From NCBI RefSeq assembly GCF_004361815.1, contig NZ_SNWA01000002.1, forward strand, positions 1,860,001 to 1,924,000: 64,000 bases of DNA, written 5' to 3'. The DNA is from Paraburkholderia sp. BL10I2N1 (GTDB taxonomy: Bacteria; Pseudomonadota; Gammaproteobacteria; Burkholderiales; Burkholderiaceae). Below are positions 53,992 through 63,171 of this stretch, piece after piece. The translations under genes were made by a program, and so were the position numbers. Below the pieces are notes generated by a model, which did no database searches, was not told the DNA's origin, and saw nothing but the letters and a program-made list of their open reading frames with translations. Numbering within the stretch: the stretch's first letter is position 1; each line of letters opens with the position of its first letter.

Positions 53992-54798
53992 TTACTTCGA
54001 CAGATGCAGGTTCTTCGACAACACCGTGCCCTTTTGCGGGCTGACCAGCCAGATCGCGTGGATATTGGCGTGTAGTGTCGAGGTTCTTGTGGTGATGTCG
54101 GTGGGCTCTTCGTTGGTGGGATCGCTGTGCTCGCTCCGGTCGTTCAGGTAGGGCGGAACCAGGCTGCAGATCAACACGACCGCGAAGGCTCCATTCGCTT
54201 TGGAGAACGCTGACGGCGGGAGCGTCGCGCGTCCGCGAACGGTGGTCTTTCTTCCTTCGCGGGAATCCAGTCCGATCAGGTCGATATTCTGGATGTATCC
54301 CTTGGCCTTCGCCTCAGCTGCCACCACAAGCCCTCGGCCCCGCGGTCCCGTTATCGTCTTTCTGAGCAGAATCACGCCGGGAGTCTCGTCGCCGGATAGA
54401 TCGACGTTGACCGTCAACAGATGCGTCGTCGACCGGTACAGTATGCCGTAGGGCGCGGGTACGACAAACGCGAGGTCGCGATCGAGCCCGGCTTTCGCCA
54501 AATCGGGATCGCGCGGTTTCCTGTGGGTCGGGACGTTGAACAGTTTCTCCACGCGATCGCTCAACGAAGGCGAGTTGGCCTTGCGACTCTCCTTCGCCAG
54601 GGCGTCTCTGACCGCAACCGGGTCGTCGCCAACCAAAGGCTGCGCCGACAGGACATCGATAGAGGCAGACGTTTCCGCTCCGCTCGCCTCGGCAACAGGG
54701 GCTGTTTCTGATGACGGTCCGGCGTGCGCCGGCAACGACACGCAAGCAAAGACGCAAACGGCGGTCGAACGAATCAGCCTGGATTTCAGATCGGACAC
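53992..54798 (-). CDS. Exported hypothetical protein
   Basis: A 268-residue protein starting with GTG at 54798 behind GGGGAGGGG, which gives a clean signal peptide (SDLKSRLIRSTAVCVFACVSLPAHA). The mature part has a charged segment (RDALAKESRKANSPSLSDRVEKLFNVP) and a beta-rich second half (HLLTVNVDLSGDETPGVILLRKTI, AFAVVLICSLVPPYL). No family recognised. It is flanked on its downstream side by the distal iteron cluster. Confidence 0.6.
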   Translation of the reverse strand: MSDLKSRLIRSTAVCVFACVSLPAHAGPSSETAPVAEASGAETSASIDVLSAQPLVGDDPVAVRDALAKESRKANSPSLSDRVEKLFNVPTHRKPRDPDLAKAGLDRDLAFVVPAPYGILYRSTTHLLTVNVDLSGDETPGVILLRKTITGPRGRGLVVAAEAKAKGYIQNIDLIGLDSREGRKTTVRGRATLPPSAFSKANGAFAVVLICSLVPPYLNDRSEHSDPTNEEPTDITTRTSTLHANIHAIWLVSPQKGTVLSKNLHLSK

Positions 54799-55053
54799 GG
54801 CAATACCCCTCCCCTGACGAGGCAAGTCTATCGTAACGCCCTGCACGGTCAAGCCGAACGCGATCCCCACGCAGCAATACTTGCCGGTTGTTGCCGCTTC
54901 TTGCCTCCCCCGCTGATAGCGCCCGACACGCCGTTGCCGCTCCTTCGATCAGCTATCACCTTCAATCGCCTCGCGCACACGGTATGCCCTCAAGAATTCC
55001 GTCGGTTGGGCCGTTATCCCCAGGATCATGTCTACCGTAATACGGAGCCTGGT

Positions 55054-55707
55054 TTGAACAACAAGAGGCTGGCTTTACCCATCGCCGGAATCGCGTGCGC
55101 ACTCTCGCTGGGGGGATGCGTGACCTCCGGAGAAGGGCGAGTCGCAGCGCAACCGGCGCGCACAACCGCCGTGGTGGCTGCGCCGATGGTGCCCGGTCCG
55201 CCTGTCGCGCCGCCTCAGCCCGTCGTGCGAGAAGAACTGATGCCCGAGCGCAACGATGTCTATATCGCTACCGCGACCGATCGTGACGTCGTCTATCTGG
55301 GCGGAGACACGTATATCTGGGTGACGGACGCCGACGGCCGACGCCGCAGGCACTTCTACGCTCATGGCGACAGGCGTCGGGAGGTCTTCCATCGTCGGGA
55401 TAATCTGCGCTCGGCGATGGTGTCGCGCCGCGAGGTTCATCCTGTCGCGCGGCACGCAGGTGATGACCACCATCTAGAAAAGCCTCACCATCGGGCGTCG
55501 ATGCGCGCAGCCGCGACGGATGAGCACCGTCAAGAACCAGGCCGTCACATGGCAGCTAACGAACGGGGACATCATCCGGATGTATCGCATCAAGCGGCGC
55601 AACGGCCGAACCGTTCGGTGCGCGAAGCGGCGGCTGAAAATCCGGGCGCGGCCCATCGACCTGCACCGGGCGGGCAGCCGGCTGTGAAGACGGTTAGCAA
55701 GTCATAG
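55054..55707 (+). CDS. Lipoprotein with His/Arg-rich disordered tail
   Basis: A 217-residue protein. TTG at 55054 is chosen because GGAG lies six bases upstream and it gives a short lipoprotein signal with lipobox LSLGGC. A small folded part (ERNDVYIATATDRDVVYLGGDTYIWVTDADGRRRRHFY) precedes about 110 residues rich in His, Arg and Ala. No family recognised. Neighbours give no functional hint. Confidence 0.6.
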   Translation: MNNKRLALPIAGIACALSLGGCVTSGEGRVAAQPARTTAVVAAPMVPGPPVAPPQPVVREELMPERNDVYIATATDRDVVYLGGDTYIWVTDADGRRRRHFYAHGDRRREVFHRRDNLRSAMVSRREVHPVARHAGDDHHLEKPHHRASMRAAATDEHRQEPGRHMAANERGHHPDVSHQAAQRPNRSVREAAAENPGAAHRPAPGGQPAVKTVSKS

Positions 55708-55830
55708 GCGGCGTATCGCGAAGCACGATACGCACGATGCGGAGGAGCCCGATGCATTTGCATCGCGCCTCTTCTGCGGGTCGGTCAGGGCAGGAGGCTG
55801 ACCGGGCGCACTAACCCCAGGCACATCAAA

Positions 55831-55847
55831 GGTGAGCTTTTTCGGGG
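55831..55847 (-). repeat. Solitary distal iteron
   Basis: GGTGAGCTTTTTCGGGG, of the origin (CGGG) type except for its last base, inverted relative to the origin array. Confidence 0.65.
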
Positions 55848-56053
55848 GCGTGCCAGTGATTCAGCAGTGTTGTCTCATCGATACCGGACGCCGCAAGAGT
55901 CTTATGAGACTGGACGTGCGCGCCGCCCCGCGATTTCGCCAACGTTGGCTTGGATACCTGATACGCGTTGCGCTGCAGATTGCAGCATCGCTATCTGTCA
56001 GCAAAGAGATGCCGCGCTTGTTTATATCTATGGGGTAGCCGGCGACGCGCAAA

Positions 56054-56166
56054 GGTGAGGAATTCCAGGAGATGGAGTCGCAGATGTGAGAGAGGTGAGC
56101 GAATCCAGGAGGTGAGTCAACGCTGTTTTTTGCGAGCACCTTGGATAAAGGTGAGGATTTCCAGGA
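56054..56166 (-). repeat. Distal cluster of three iterons, variant core
   Basis: GGTGAGGAATTCCAGGA at 56054, GGTGAGCGAATCCAGGA at 56094 and GGTGAGGATTTCCAGGA at 56150, plus a half site GGTGAG at 56111 exactly 17 bases after the second. The sequence class is the same as the cluster at 53682. Confidence 0.85.
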
Positions 56167-56301
56167 GTCTGCATTTGCCTGAAACGGTATCCGCGCGAGA
56201 TTGGCGATCGACGGGCTCACACGGCCTTACCTATGGCGACGACAAGTAGTCGCGTTCCCCTGCCCGAAATGGCGCCTCAAGCCCACGCCTGTTGTGCGAA
56301 G

Positions 56302-57105
56302 TCAAACCTTGTTCTGCGCCGGTTCGGCCTCCAGCGCCGCGACCATCTCTCGCGCGGCGTTCTGCAGTTCGGGAACATAGCGCCGCGTTGCCTCTGCGAG
56401 CGTAACCGCGCGCGACAGAAACACCACATTGAGACTCGCAAGCACACGCTCACGCGAGATGATCGCAACAGCGACCGCGCCGATCTTGCTCTGGGCAGCC
56501 CAGTCGCCGTGGTTGGATCCGAACCCGTCGGTTCGAACCCGTTTGATGAGACTACGAATCAGCGCATCGTTGGACGCGAGCGCTTTCTGTTCTTCGCCGC
56601 CCACGCCCGAGCGCAACAGGTCGAGAATATCTTCACGTTCGGCGTCAGGACACTTCGCGAAATAGATGCGGCCCGCCGCGGTCAAAAGAATAGGCAGCCG
56701 CCGCCCAACCATCGACCGGTGAAACGAAAGTTGACTGAACCGGTGCGTGGTTTCGCGGATGATCATCGCGTCGCCGTCCGGCGTCGTCAGGTCCGACGGC
56801 CATGCCACGCGTTGCAGCAACTGCCCCATGATTGGCGGCGCGATGGTCGCGATTCGCTCGTCGTCGGTGAATCCCTCGCTTAACGAACGAACGTTGAGCG
56901 TCAGGCGAAAGCTGTCGTCCGACGTGCTGCGCCGTACAAACCCTTCCTCTACCAGCGTTTCGAGCAGGCGCCGCACCGTCGTGCGATGCAGTCCGGTCAG
57001 ATCGCTGATCTGCTGGCTCGTGGCGCGGCCGCTTTCCATCGCGTTAAGGGCCTGCAGCACCTGCAGGCCGCGCGCCAGACCTCGGACGTTCGTGTACGTC
57101 GTCAC
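56302..57105 (-). CDS. mhpR: IclR-family activator MhpR
   Basis: A 267-residue IclR-type regulator. A winged helix at about residues 8-65 (RGLARGLQVLQALNAMESGRATSQQISDLTGLHRTTVRRLLETLVEEGFV) precedes the effector domain (FHRSMVGRRLPILLTAAGRIYFAKCPD). The start is GTG at 57105 with AAAGGAG upstream; the longer frame reaches into the promoter region. In E. coli MhpR activates the mhp operon in response to 3-(3-hydroxyphenyl)propionate. It is divergent from mhpA with a palindromic site between. Confidence 0.9.
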   Translation of the reverse strand: MTTYTNVRGLARGLQVLQALNAMESGRATSQQISDLTGLHRTTVRRLLETLVEEGFVRRSTSDDSFRLTLNVRSLSEGFTDDERIATIAPPIMGQLLQRVAWPSDLTTPDGDAMIIRETTHRFSQLSFHRSMVGRRLPILLTAAGRIYFAKCPDAEREDILDLLRSGVGGEEQKALASNDALIRSLIKRVRTDGFGSNHGDWAAQSKIGAVAVAIISRERVLASLNVVFLSRAVTLAEATRRYVPELQNAAREMVAALEAEPAQNKV

Positions 57106-57131
57106 GCAAAAATCTCCTTTATTTTCAATAA

Positions 57132-57148
57132 TGTGCATTCTATGCACA
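57132..57148. promoter_or_regulatory. Candidate MhpR operator
   Basis: TGTGCAT-TCT-ATGCACA is a 17-bp palindrome between mhpR and mhpA. It resembles the TGCAC-type palindrome bound by E. coli MhpR. Confidence 0.7.
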
Positions 57149-57368
57149 TTTTTCAGATTATGTTGAGGCAGCACGGGGCGCGCTCCTACACTCGCCTCAA
57201 AGCAAACATTCGAGGAGATGCGGATCGTGGCTGACGAAGCCTTCCACGACCCGCGCAGCCCGCTTCGGTTAATCCGTCGCGCACCGCTGTCTCCCCCGGA
57301 TTTTCGCTGATCCAGCCCGCAACTGATGCGACCACGGTCCATTCCGGGCGCAAGAACAGGAGACAGAC

Positions 57369-59231
57369 ATGACCCCCGCCATCGACATGGCGGCCGGTGA
57401 CGGCCGCCCCCAGAGTGTGTACACCGATGTCGCCATCGTCGGCGCAGGCCCCGTCGGCTTGATGCTCGCCAACATGCTCGGACTGCAGGGCGTGCGCGTC
57501 GTGCTCATCGAGAAGCTGGAACAGATCATCGACTATCCGCGGGCGATCGGTCTCGACGACGAGGCCTTGCGCGTGTTCCAGTCCGTTGGGCTCGTCGACG
57601 AACTGCTGCCGCACACGACGCCGAATCACTGGATGCGTTTCACGCTGAAGGGCCGTTGCTTCGCATCGATTGAACCGCGCACCGACGAATTCGGCTGGTC
57701 GCGCCGCAACGCCTTCATCCAGCCGCTCGCGGATCGCATTCTCTGCGATGGTCTGGAGCGCTTCGAACACGTGCAGGTCCTGCTCGGCCACAGTGTCGAC
57801 GGCTTTTCGCAGGACGATGCGGGTGTGACGATCGAGGCAGCGGATAGCACGGGCCAAAAGAAATCGATCCGCGCGACATACATGGTCGGCGCCGACGGCG
57901 GCAACAGCTTCGTGCGCCGCACCCTCGACGTGCCCTTCGAAGGCCGCACCAAACCCAACCAGTGGATCGTTGTCGATGTGCGCAACGACCCGATCGGCTC
58001 ACCCCATGTCTACATGCACTGCGATCCGGCGCGCCCTTACGTGTCGGCGGCTTTGCCGCACGGCATTCGCCGCTTCGAATTCATGGTCATGCCGGGCGAA
58101 ACAGAGGAAGAACTGTCGAAGCCGCAGAACCTGGCGGCATTGATCCGCAAGGTCGTGGCCGACCCCGACAAGGTCGACTACATCCGCAAGCGCGTCTATA
58201 CCCACAATGCGCGTCTTGCCAGCACCTTCCGCGTGAAGCGCGTGCTGCTGGCGGGCGATGCCGCGCACATCATGCCGGTGTGGCAGGGCCAGGGATACAA
58301 CAGCGGCATCCGCGATGCAAGCAATCTCGGCTGGAAGCTGGCGATGGTTGTGAAGGGTTTCGCGCAGGACAGTCTGCTCGACACCTACACGATGGAGCGA
58401 CGCACCCACGCGCGTTCGATGATCCATCTGTCGGAAGTTGCCGGCGACATCTTCGCGCCCACGAGCCGGTTTGGCTCGCGATTCCGTGACGCGTTCGTGC
58501 GCACGTTCAACGTTCTGCCCTCGGTGAAGCGCTATTTCGTCGAGATGCGTTTCAAGCCGATGCCGCGCTACGAATCAGGTGTGGTGTTGCTCCCCGAGAG
58601 CAAACGCAAACACGGATTTCTCGCGCGCTTGCTCGAGCGCTCGGGCAACACGGCGCCCGGCCGTCTGCTTGGGTTGATGAGCGAAAAGCGCGAGTCGTTC
58701 ATTGGACGTCTCGTGTACGGCCGCGATCCCGCCAGTGCTTCGCCCGTTGGACGCATGTTCATCCAGCCGTCCGTGCGGCTCGAAGATGGCCGCGTCGTGC
58801 GACTTGACGATGCGTTAGGGAACCGCTTCGCGATGATCGGGTGGGGCGCGGATCCCACCTACGGATTGACGCCGGCAGCGCGTGCGATCTGGGAGGGTCT
58901 TGGCGGATGCTTTGTGATCGCCAAGCCCGATACGCAGCTGAGCTTCCGCCACGACGTACCTGAGGGGGTGATCGCCCTCGGTGACGTGGATGGCCGTCTG
59001 AAGGACTGGTTCACACGGGTGTCGGAGTCGGTCGTGCTGCTGCGCCCGGACCGTTTCGTAGCCGGCATGTGTTCACCGCAGCGCGTGTCGCAAAGCATTG
59101 CCGATCTCGCCGGCAAGCTGGCCTGGGTTGCGGATGCAGCGGAACAAACCGCGCCGGTCGACGTGTCCGTGGCGCGGAACGCGACGCCCGTTTGCGATGG
59201 CCCCCTCGTCGCCACGACAGCAGGAGCCTGA
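57369..59231 (+). CDS. mhpA: 3-(3-hydroxyphenyl)propionate hydroxylase MhpA
   Basis: A 620-residue FAD-dependent aromatic hydroxylase. The FAD motif [25 protein letters not shown] is near residues 24-48, the DG motif [11 protein letters not shown] is in the middle, and the second FAD motif is [32 protein letters not shown]. It adds a 2-hydroxyl to 3-(3-hydroxyphenyl)propionate using NADH and O2. It is about 65 residues longer than the E. coli enzyme, with the extra length mainly at the C-terminus. First gene of the catabolic operon. Confidence 0.94.
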   Translation: MTPAIDMAAGDGRPQSVYTDVAIVGAGPVGLMLANMLGLQGVRVVLIEKLEQIIDYPRAIGLDDEALRVFQSVGLVDELLPHTTPNHWMRFTLKGRCFASIEPRTDEFGWSRRNAFIQPLADRILCDGLERFEHVQVLLGHSVDGFSQDDAGVTIEAADSTGQKKSIRATYMVGADGGNSFVRRTLDVPFEGRTKPNQWIVVDVRNDPIGSPHVYMHCDPARPYVSAALPHGIRRFEFMVMPGETEEELSKPQNLAALIRKVVADPDKVDYIRKRVYTHNARLASTFRVKRVLLAGDAAHIMPVWQGQGYNSGIRDASNLGWKLAMVVKGFAQDSLLDTYTMERRTHARSMIHLSEVAGDIFAPTSRFGSRFRDAFVRTFNVLPSVKRYFVEMRFKPMPRYESGVVLLPESKRKHGFLARLLERSGNTAPGRLLGLMSEKRESFIGRLVYGRDPASASPVGRMFIQPSVRLEDGRVVRLDDALGNRFAMIGWGADPTYGLTPAARAIWEGLGGCFVIAKPDTQLSFRHDVPEGVIALGDVDGRLKDWFTRVSESVVLLRPDRFVAGMCSPQRVSQSIADLAGKLAWVADAAEQTAPVDVSVARNATPVCDGPLVATTAGA

Positions 59232-59232
59232 T

Positions 59233-60228
59233 ATGCCGATTCTTCTCGAATGTCTCTCGCACACTCCGCTGCATGGCTACTACGATCCCGCGCCGCACAT
59301 CGTCGCGGAAGTGGAGCGCGTGCAGCACGAGGCCCGCGCGCGGGTCGAAGCGTTCGATCCTGAACTGGTGGTGGTGTTTGCGCCCGACCACTACAACGGA
59401 TTTTTCTACGAAGTGATGCCGCCGTTCTGCATCGGCGTGGCGGCCACTGCAATCGGCGACTTCAAAAGTCTTGCCGGTTCGCTCGCTGTCCCGCAGGACG
59501 TGGCGCTCGCGCTTGCCAATGTCGTGCTGGCGAGCGAGGTCGATGTGTCGGTGTCGTACCGCATGCAGGTGGACCACGGCTGTGCACAGGCGCTCGAAGT
59601 GCTGACTGGCGGCCTCGACCGCTATCCGGTCGTGCCGGTCTTCATCAATTCGGTGGCACCACCGATGGCGTCGTGCCGCCGTTCGCGGCTGCTTGGCGAT
59701 GCCGTCGGCCGCTTCCTGTTGCGAACCGGCAAGCGTGTGCTCGTGATCGGCTCCGGCGGAATTTCGCACGAGCCGCCTGTGCCGGAAATCGCGGGCGCCA
59801 GCGCGGAAATGGCCGAAAGACTGATTGCCGGACGCAATCCGTCGGCGGAATCGCGCGCAGCGCGGCAGGCGCGCACGGTGGCGGCGGCGAAGTCCTTCAC
59901 GGCCGGCGATAGCCCTCTGCATCCGCTCAACCCCGAATGGGACCGCTGGTTTCTCGATCTGCTCGCCGCTGGCGACATCAGCGCAGTCGATGGCATGACC
60001 AACGGCGCGATCACGTGCCAGGGCGGCAAGTCGGCGCACGAAATCCGCACGTGGATCGCCGCCTTCGGGGCGCTGGCGGCATACGGACCGTATCGGGCCT
60101 CGCTCGATTACTACCGGCCGATTCCGGAGTGGATCGCGGGTTTCGGCGCGATGCACGCCTGCCCCGCGGGACAGGGACAGACAGCGCTACACGCACACCC
60201 CACTCACATCGCCGCGACGCTGGCGTAG
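59233..60228 (+). CDS. mhpB: 2,3-dihydroxyphenylpropionate 1,2-dioxygenase MhpB
   Basis: A 331-residue class III (LigB-type) extradiol dioxygenase. Iron-site and family segments are LSHTPLHGYYDP, FAPDHYNGFFYEVMPPFCIG, QVDHGCAQALEVL and VIGSGGISHEPPVPEI. It opens the catechol ring next to the hydroxyl groups to give 2-hydroxy-6-oxonona-2,4-dienedioate. It starts one base after the mhpA stop, so translation is coupled. The hydrolase MhpC that normally follows is absent. Confidence 0.94.
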   Translation: MPILLECLSHTPLHGYYDPAPHIVAEVERVQHEARARVEAFDPELVVVFAPDHYNGFFYEVMPPFCIGVAATAIGDFKSLAGSLAVPQDVALALANVVLASEVDVSVSYRMQVDHGCAQALEVLTGGLDRYPVVPVFINSVAPPMASCRRSRLLGDAVGRFLLRTGKRVLVIGSGGISHEPPVPEIAGASAEMAERLIAGRNPSAESRAARQARTVAAAKSFTAGDSPLHPLNPEWDRWFLDLLAAGDISAVDGMTNGAITCQGGKSAHEIRTWIAAFGALAAYGPYRASLDYYRPIPEWIAGFGAMHACPAGQGQTALHAHPTHIAATLA

Positions 60229-60246
60229 CAGGAACAGGAGAACTTC

Positions 60247-61047
60247 ATGTCTGACAACGAAACTGCGAACGAAACCGTGCTCGCACTTGCCGCCCGGCTG
60301 CGCGAGGCCGAACAGTCGAGGCGCACGATCGCCCCCGTGCGCAACGAGATCTCGCCCGACGATGCGGCAATCGCCTACGCCGTGCAGCGCGCGAACGTCG
60401 ACGCGCGATCCGCCAAAGGAGAACGCATCGTCGGCCGCAAGATCGGTCTGACCTCGCCTGCGGTGCAGCGTCAGCTCGGCGTCGATCAGCCCGACTTCGG
60501 CACGCTGTTCGCATCGATGGCATACGGCGACAACGAGCCGATGCCGCTTTCGTCGCTCATCCAGCCCAAGGTGGAAGCCGAGATCGCACTCGTGCTGGAA
60601 CGCGATCTCACTAAAGACAGGCACACCTTCGCCGATCTGATCGGCGCAACAGCCTATGCGTTGGCCGCGATCGAAGTGGTCGACAGCCGGATCGATAAAT
60701 GGGACATCCACTTCGTCGACACCGTCGCGGACAACGCATCGAGCGCGATGTTCGTGCTGGGGAGCCGCCCCGTGTTGCTGCGCGATCTCGATCTCGCCGG
60801 ATGCGCGATGACGCTTTCGCAGGACGGCGAGGTGCTGTCGCGAGGCACCGGCTCCGCCTGTCTCGGCAATCCGCTCAACGCGGCCGCGTGGCTCGCTGAC
60901 CGGATGGTGCAACTCGGCACTCCGCTGCGCGCGGGCGACGTCGTGCTGACCGGCGCGCTCGGACCGATGGTGGCCGTGACCCGCCCGGGCACGTTCACGA
61001 CGCAGATCGACGGGCTCGGCAGCGTGCGCGCCACCTTCACCGACTAA
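60247..61047 (+). CDS. mhpD: 2-oxopent-4-enoate hydratase MhpD
   Basis: A 266-residue enzyme of the fumarylacetoacetase-like hydratase family. [61 protein letters not shown] and [10 protein letters not shown] are the metal- and substrate-site segments. It hydrates 2-hydroxypenta-2,4-dienoate to 4-hydroxy-2-oxovalerate. AGGAG precedes the ATG. It lies 18 bases after mhpB and 20 bases before mhpF. Confidence 0.93.
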   Translation: MSDNETANETVLALAARLREAEQSRRTIAPVRNEISPDDAAIAYAVQRANVDARSAKGERIVGRKIGLTSPAVQRQLGVDQPDFGTLFASMAYGDNEPMPLSSLIQPKVEAEIALVLERDLTKDRHTFADLIGATAYALAAIEVVDSRIDKWDIHFVDTVADNASSAMFVLGSRPVLLRDLDLAGCAMTLSQDGEVLSRGTGSACLGNPLNAAAWLADRMVQLGTPLRAGDVVLTGALGPMVAVTRPGTFTTQIDGLGSVRATFTD

Positions 61048-61067
61048 CGACTCCACCAGGGACTGAC

Positions 61068-62009
61068 ATGACATCCACCAAGCTCAAAGCCGCGATCATC
61101 GGCTCCGGCAATATCGGCACCGATCTGATGATCAAGATCATGCGCCATGGCAAACACCTGGAAATCGCGGCGATGGTCGGCATCGATCCGGCGTCGGACG
61201 GTCTCGCGCGCGCAGCGCGTCTCGGCGTCGCCACGACGCACGAAGGCGTGCAGGGACTCACGCGTTTGCCGGTGTTCGAGGATATCGACTTCGTATTCGA
61301 TGCGACCTCCGCCGGCGCGCACGTCAGGAACGATGCGTTTTTGCGCTCGCTCAAGCCCGGCATCCGCCTGATTGACCTGACGCCCGCGGCGATCGGCCCG
61401 TACTGCGTGCCGGTCGTCAATCTCGACGCGCACCTCGACAGCCCTAACGTCAACATGGTGACGTGCGGCGGGCAGGCGACCATTCCGATCGTGGCGGCCG
61501 TGTCGAGGGTCGCGATGGTTCACTACGCGGAGATCGTTGCGTCGATCAGCAGCAAGTCGGCAGGCCCCGGCACACGCGCCAACATCGACGAGTTCACCGA
61601 AACGACGTCGAAGGCAATCGAAGTCGTGGGCGGCGCGGACAAGGGCAAGGCGATCATCGTGCTGAATCCGGCCGAGCCGCCGCTGATGATGCGCGACACG
61701 GTCTATACGCTGTCGGAGCTGGCGGACCGCGCGAAGATCGAAGCGTCCATCGAGGACATGGCGCGCGCCGTCAATGCCTACGTGCCCGGCTACCGCCTCA
61801 AGCAGAAGGTGCAGTTCGACGAAATCCCCGCCGATGCGCCGCTTCTCGTGCCTGGCCTCGGCCGCTTCAGCGGACTGAAGACTTCGGTGTTCGTCGAAGT
61901 CGAAGGTGCTGCGCACTACCTCCCGGCCTACGCCGGCAATCTCGACATCATGACCTCGGCCGCGCTCGCAACGGCCGAACGCATGGCCCAGTCGCTCGTG
62001 AACGCGTAA
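61068..62009 (+). CDS. mhpF: Acylating acetaldehyde dehydrogenase MhpF
   Basis: A 313-residue enzyme. The NAD motif [14 protein letters not shown] is near residues 12-25 and the catalytic Cys is in [14 protein letters not shown]. It turns the acetaldehyde released by the aldolase into acetyl-CoA. It normally forms a channelling complex with MhpE, which follows directly. Normal family length. Confidence 0.95.
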   Translation: MTSTKLKAAIIGSGNIGTDLMIKIMRHGKHLEIAAMVGIDPASDGLARAARLGVATTHEGVQGLTRLPVFEDIDFVFDATSAGAHVRNDAFLRSLKPGIRLIDLTPAAIGPYCVPVVNLDAHLDSPNVNMVTCGGQATIPIVAAVSRVAMVHYAEIVASISSKSAGPGTRANIDEFTETTSKAIEVVGGADKGKAIIVLNPAEPPLMMRDTVYTLSELADRAKIEASIEDMARAVNAYVPGYRLKQKVQFDEIPADAPLLVPGLGRFSGLKTSVFVEVEGAAHYLPAYAGNLDIMTSAALATAERMAQSLVNA

Positions 62010-62022
62010 GGAGCAGATTGAC

Positions 62023-63045
62023 ATGAGCAAGAAACTTTATATCTCCGACGTGACGCTGCGCGACGGCATGCATGCCATCCGTCATCAGTATTCGATCAGG
62101 AACGTGCAGGACATTGCCCGCGCGCTGGACGCCGCGAAGGTCGACAGTATCGAAGTCGCGCACGGCGACGGATTGCAGGGTTCGAGTTTCAACTACGGCT
62201 TTGGCGCGCACAGCGATCTCGAATGGATCGAGGCGGTGGCGGAGGTCGTGAAGCATGCGCGGATCGCGACGCTGCTGTTGCCCGGCATCGGCACGATTCA
62301 CGACCTCAAGGCAGCTTACAACGCGGGTGCGCGGGTCGTGCGCGTGGCCACGCATTGCACCGAAGCGGATATCTCGAAGCAGCACATCGAATACGCGCGG
62401 GAACTCGGTATGGATACGGTCGGCTTCCTGATGATGAGCCACATGACGACTCCCGAAAAGCTCGCCGTCGAAGCGAAGAAGATGGAGAGCTACGGCGCGA
62501 CCTGCGTCTATGTGGTGGACTCGGGCGGCGCGATGAACATGAGCGACATCCGCGCACGCTTCCGCGCGTTCAAGGACGTGCTCGATCCGGCGACGCAGAC
62601 GGGCATGCACGCGCACCACAACCTGAGCCTGGGCGTTGCCAACTCCATCGCCGCGGTGGAGGAAGGATGCGACCGCATCGATGCGAGCCTCGCCGGCATG
62701 GGCGCGGGCGCGGGCAATGCGCCCCTTGAAGTGTTCATCGCCGCGGCGGAGCGTCTCGGCTGGAACCATGGCACCGACCTGTACACGTTGCTCGACGCCG
62801 CCGACGACATCGTCCGACCCCTGCAGGACCGGCCGGTACGTGTGGACCGCGAGACGCTCGCGCTCGGCTATGCGGGCGTTTATTCGAGCTTCCTGCGCCA
62901 TGCCGAAGTGGCGGCGAACAAGTACGGCCTGAAGACGGTGGACATTCTCGTCGAACTGGGGCGGCGTCGGATGGTTGGCGGTCAGGAGGACATGATCGTC
63001 GACGTCGCGCTGGACCTGAAGCGCGAACTCGACACGCAATCCTGA
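62023..63045 (+). CDS. mhpE: 4-hydroxy-2-oxovalerate aldolase MhpE
   Basis: A 340-residue HMG-CoA-lyase-like TIM barrel. The N-terminal [19 protein letters not shown] carries the catalytic Arg-Asp pair, and [15 protein letters not shown] supplies the metal-binding His residues. It splits 4-hydroxy-2-oxovalerate into pyruvate and acetaldehyde and hands the latter to MhpF. AAGGAG precedes the ATG. Normal family length. Confidence 0.95.
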   Translation: MSKKLYISDVTLRDGMHAIRHQYSIRNVQDIARALDAAKVDSIEVAHGDGLQGSSFNYGFGAHSDLEWIEAVAEVVKHARIATLLLPGIGTIHDLKAAYNAGARVVRVATHCTEADISKQHIEYARELGMDTVGFLMMSHMTTPEKLAVEAKKMESYGATCVYVVDSGGAMNMSDIRARFRAFKDVLDPATQTGMHAHHNLSLGVANSIAAVEEGCDRIDASLAGMGAGAGNAPLEVFIAAAERLGWNHGTDLYTLLDAADDIVRPLQDRPVRVDRETLALGYAGVYSSFLRHAEVAANKYGLKTVDILVELGRRRMVGGQEDMIVDVALDLKRELDTQS

Positions 63046-63066
63046 AGTACATGGGCCGAAGGCGCG

Positions 63067-63104
63067 CCCGGCGGCGGCGAAGTTTTCGCTTCGCCTTCGC
63101 CGGG
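63067..63104. terminator. Large hairpin between mhpE and mhpT
   Basis: CCCGGCG..GGCGAAG pairs with CTTCGCC..CGCCGGG around a 6-nt loop. There is no T run, so it may stabilise or attenuate the mRNA rather than end it. Confidence 0.45.
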
Positions 63105-63171
63105 TGCACGGGTTCTATTCACAGCGTGATCGCCGCCAGAAGCGATGCTGAAAAACTCATTGGAGACTTTA

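Larger units (their letters stand above)
55708..56301. other. Gene-free stretch carrying iteron copies
   Basis: No supported gene between the lipoprotein and mhpR. It contains one iteron at 55831 and a cluster at 56054-56166. Confidence 0.6.
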
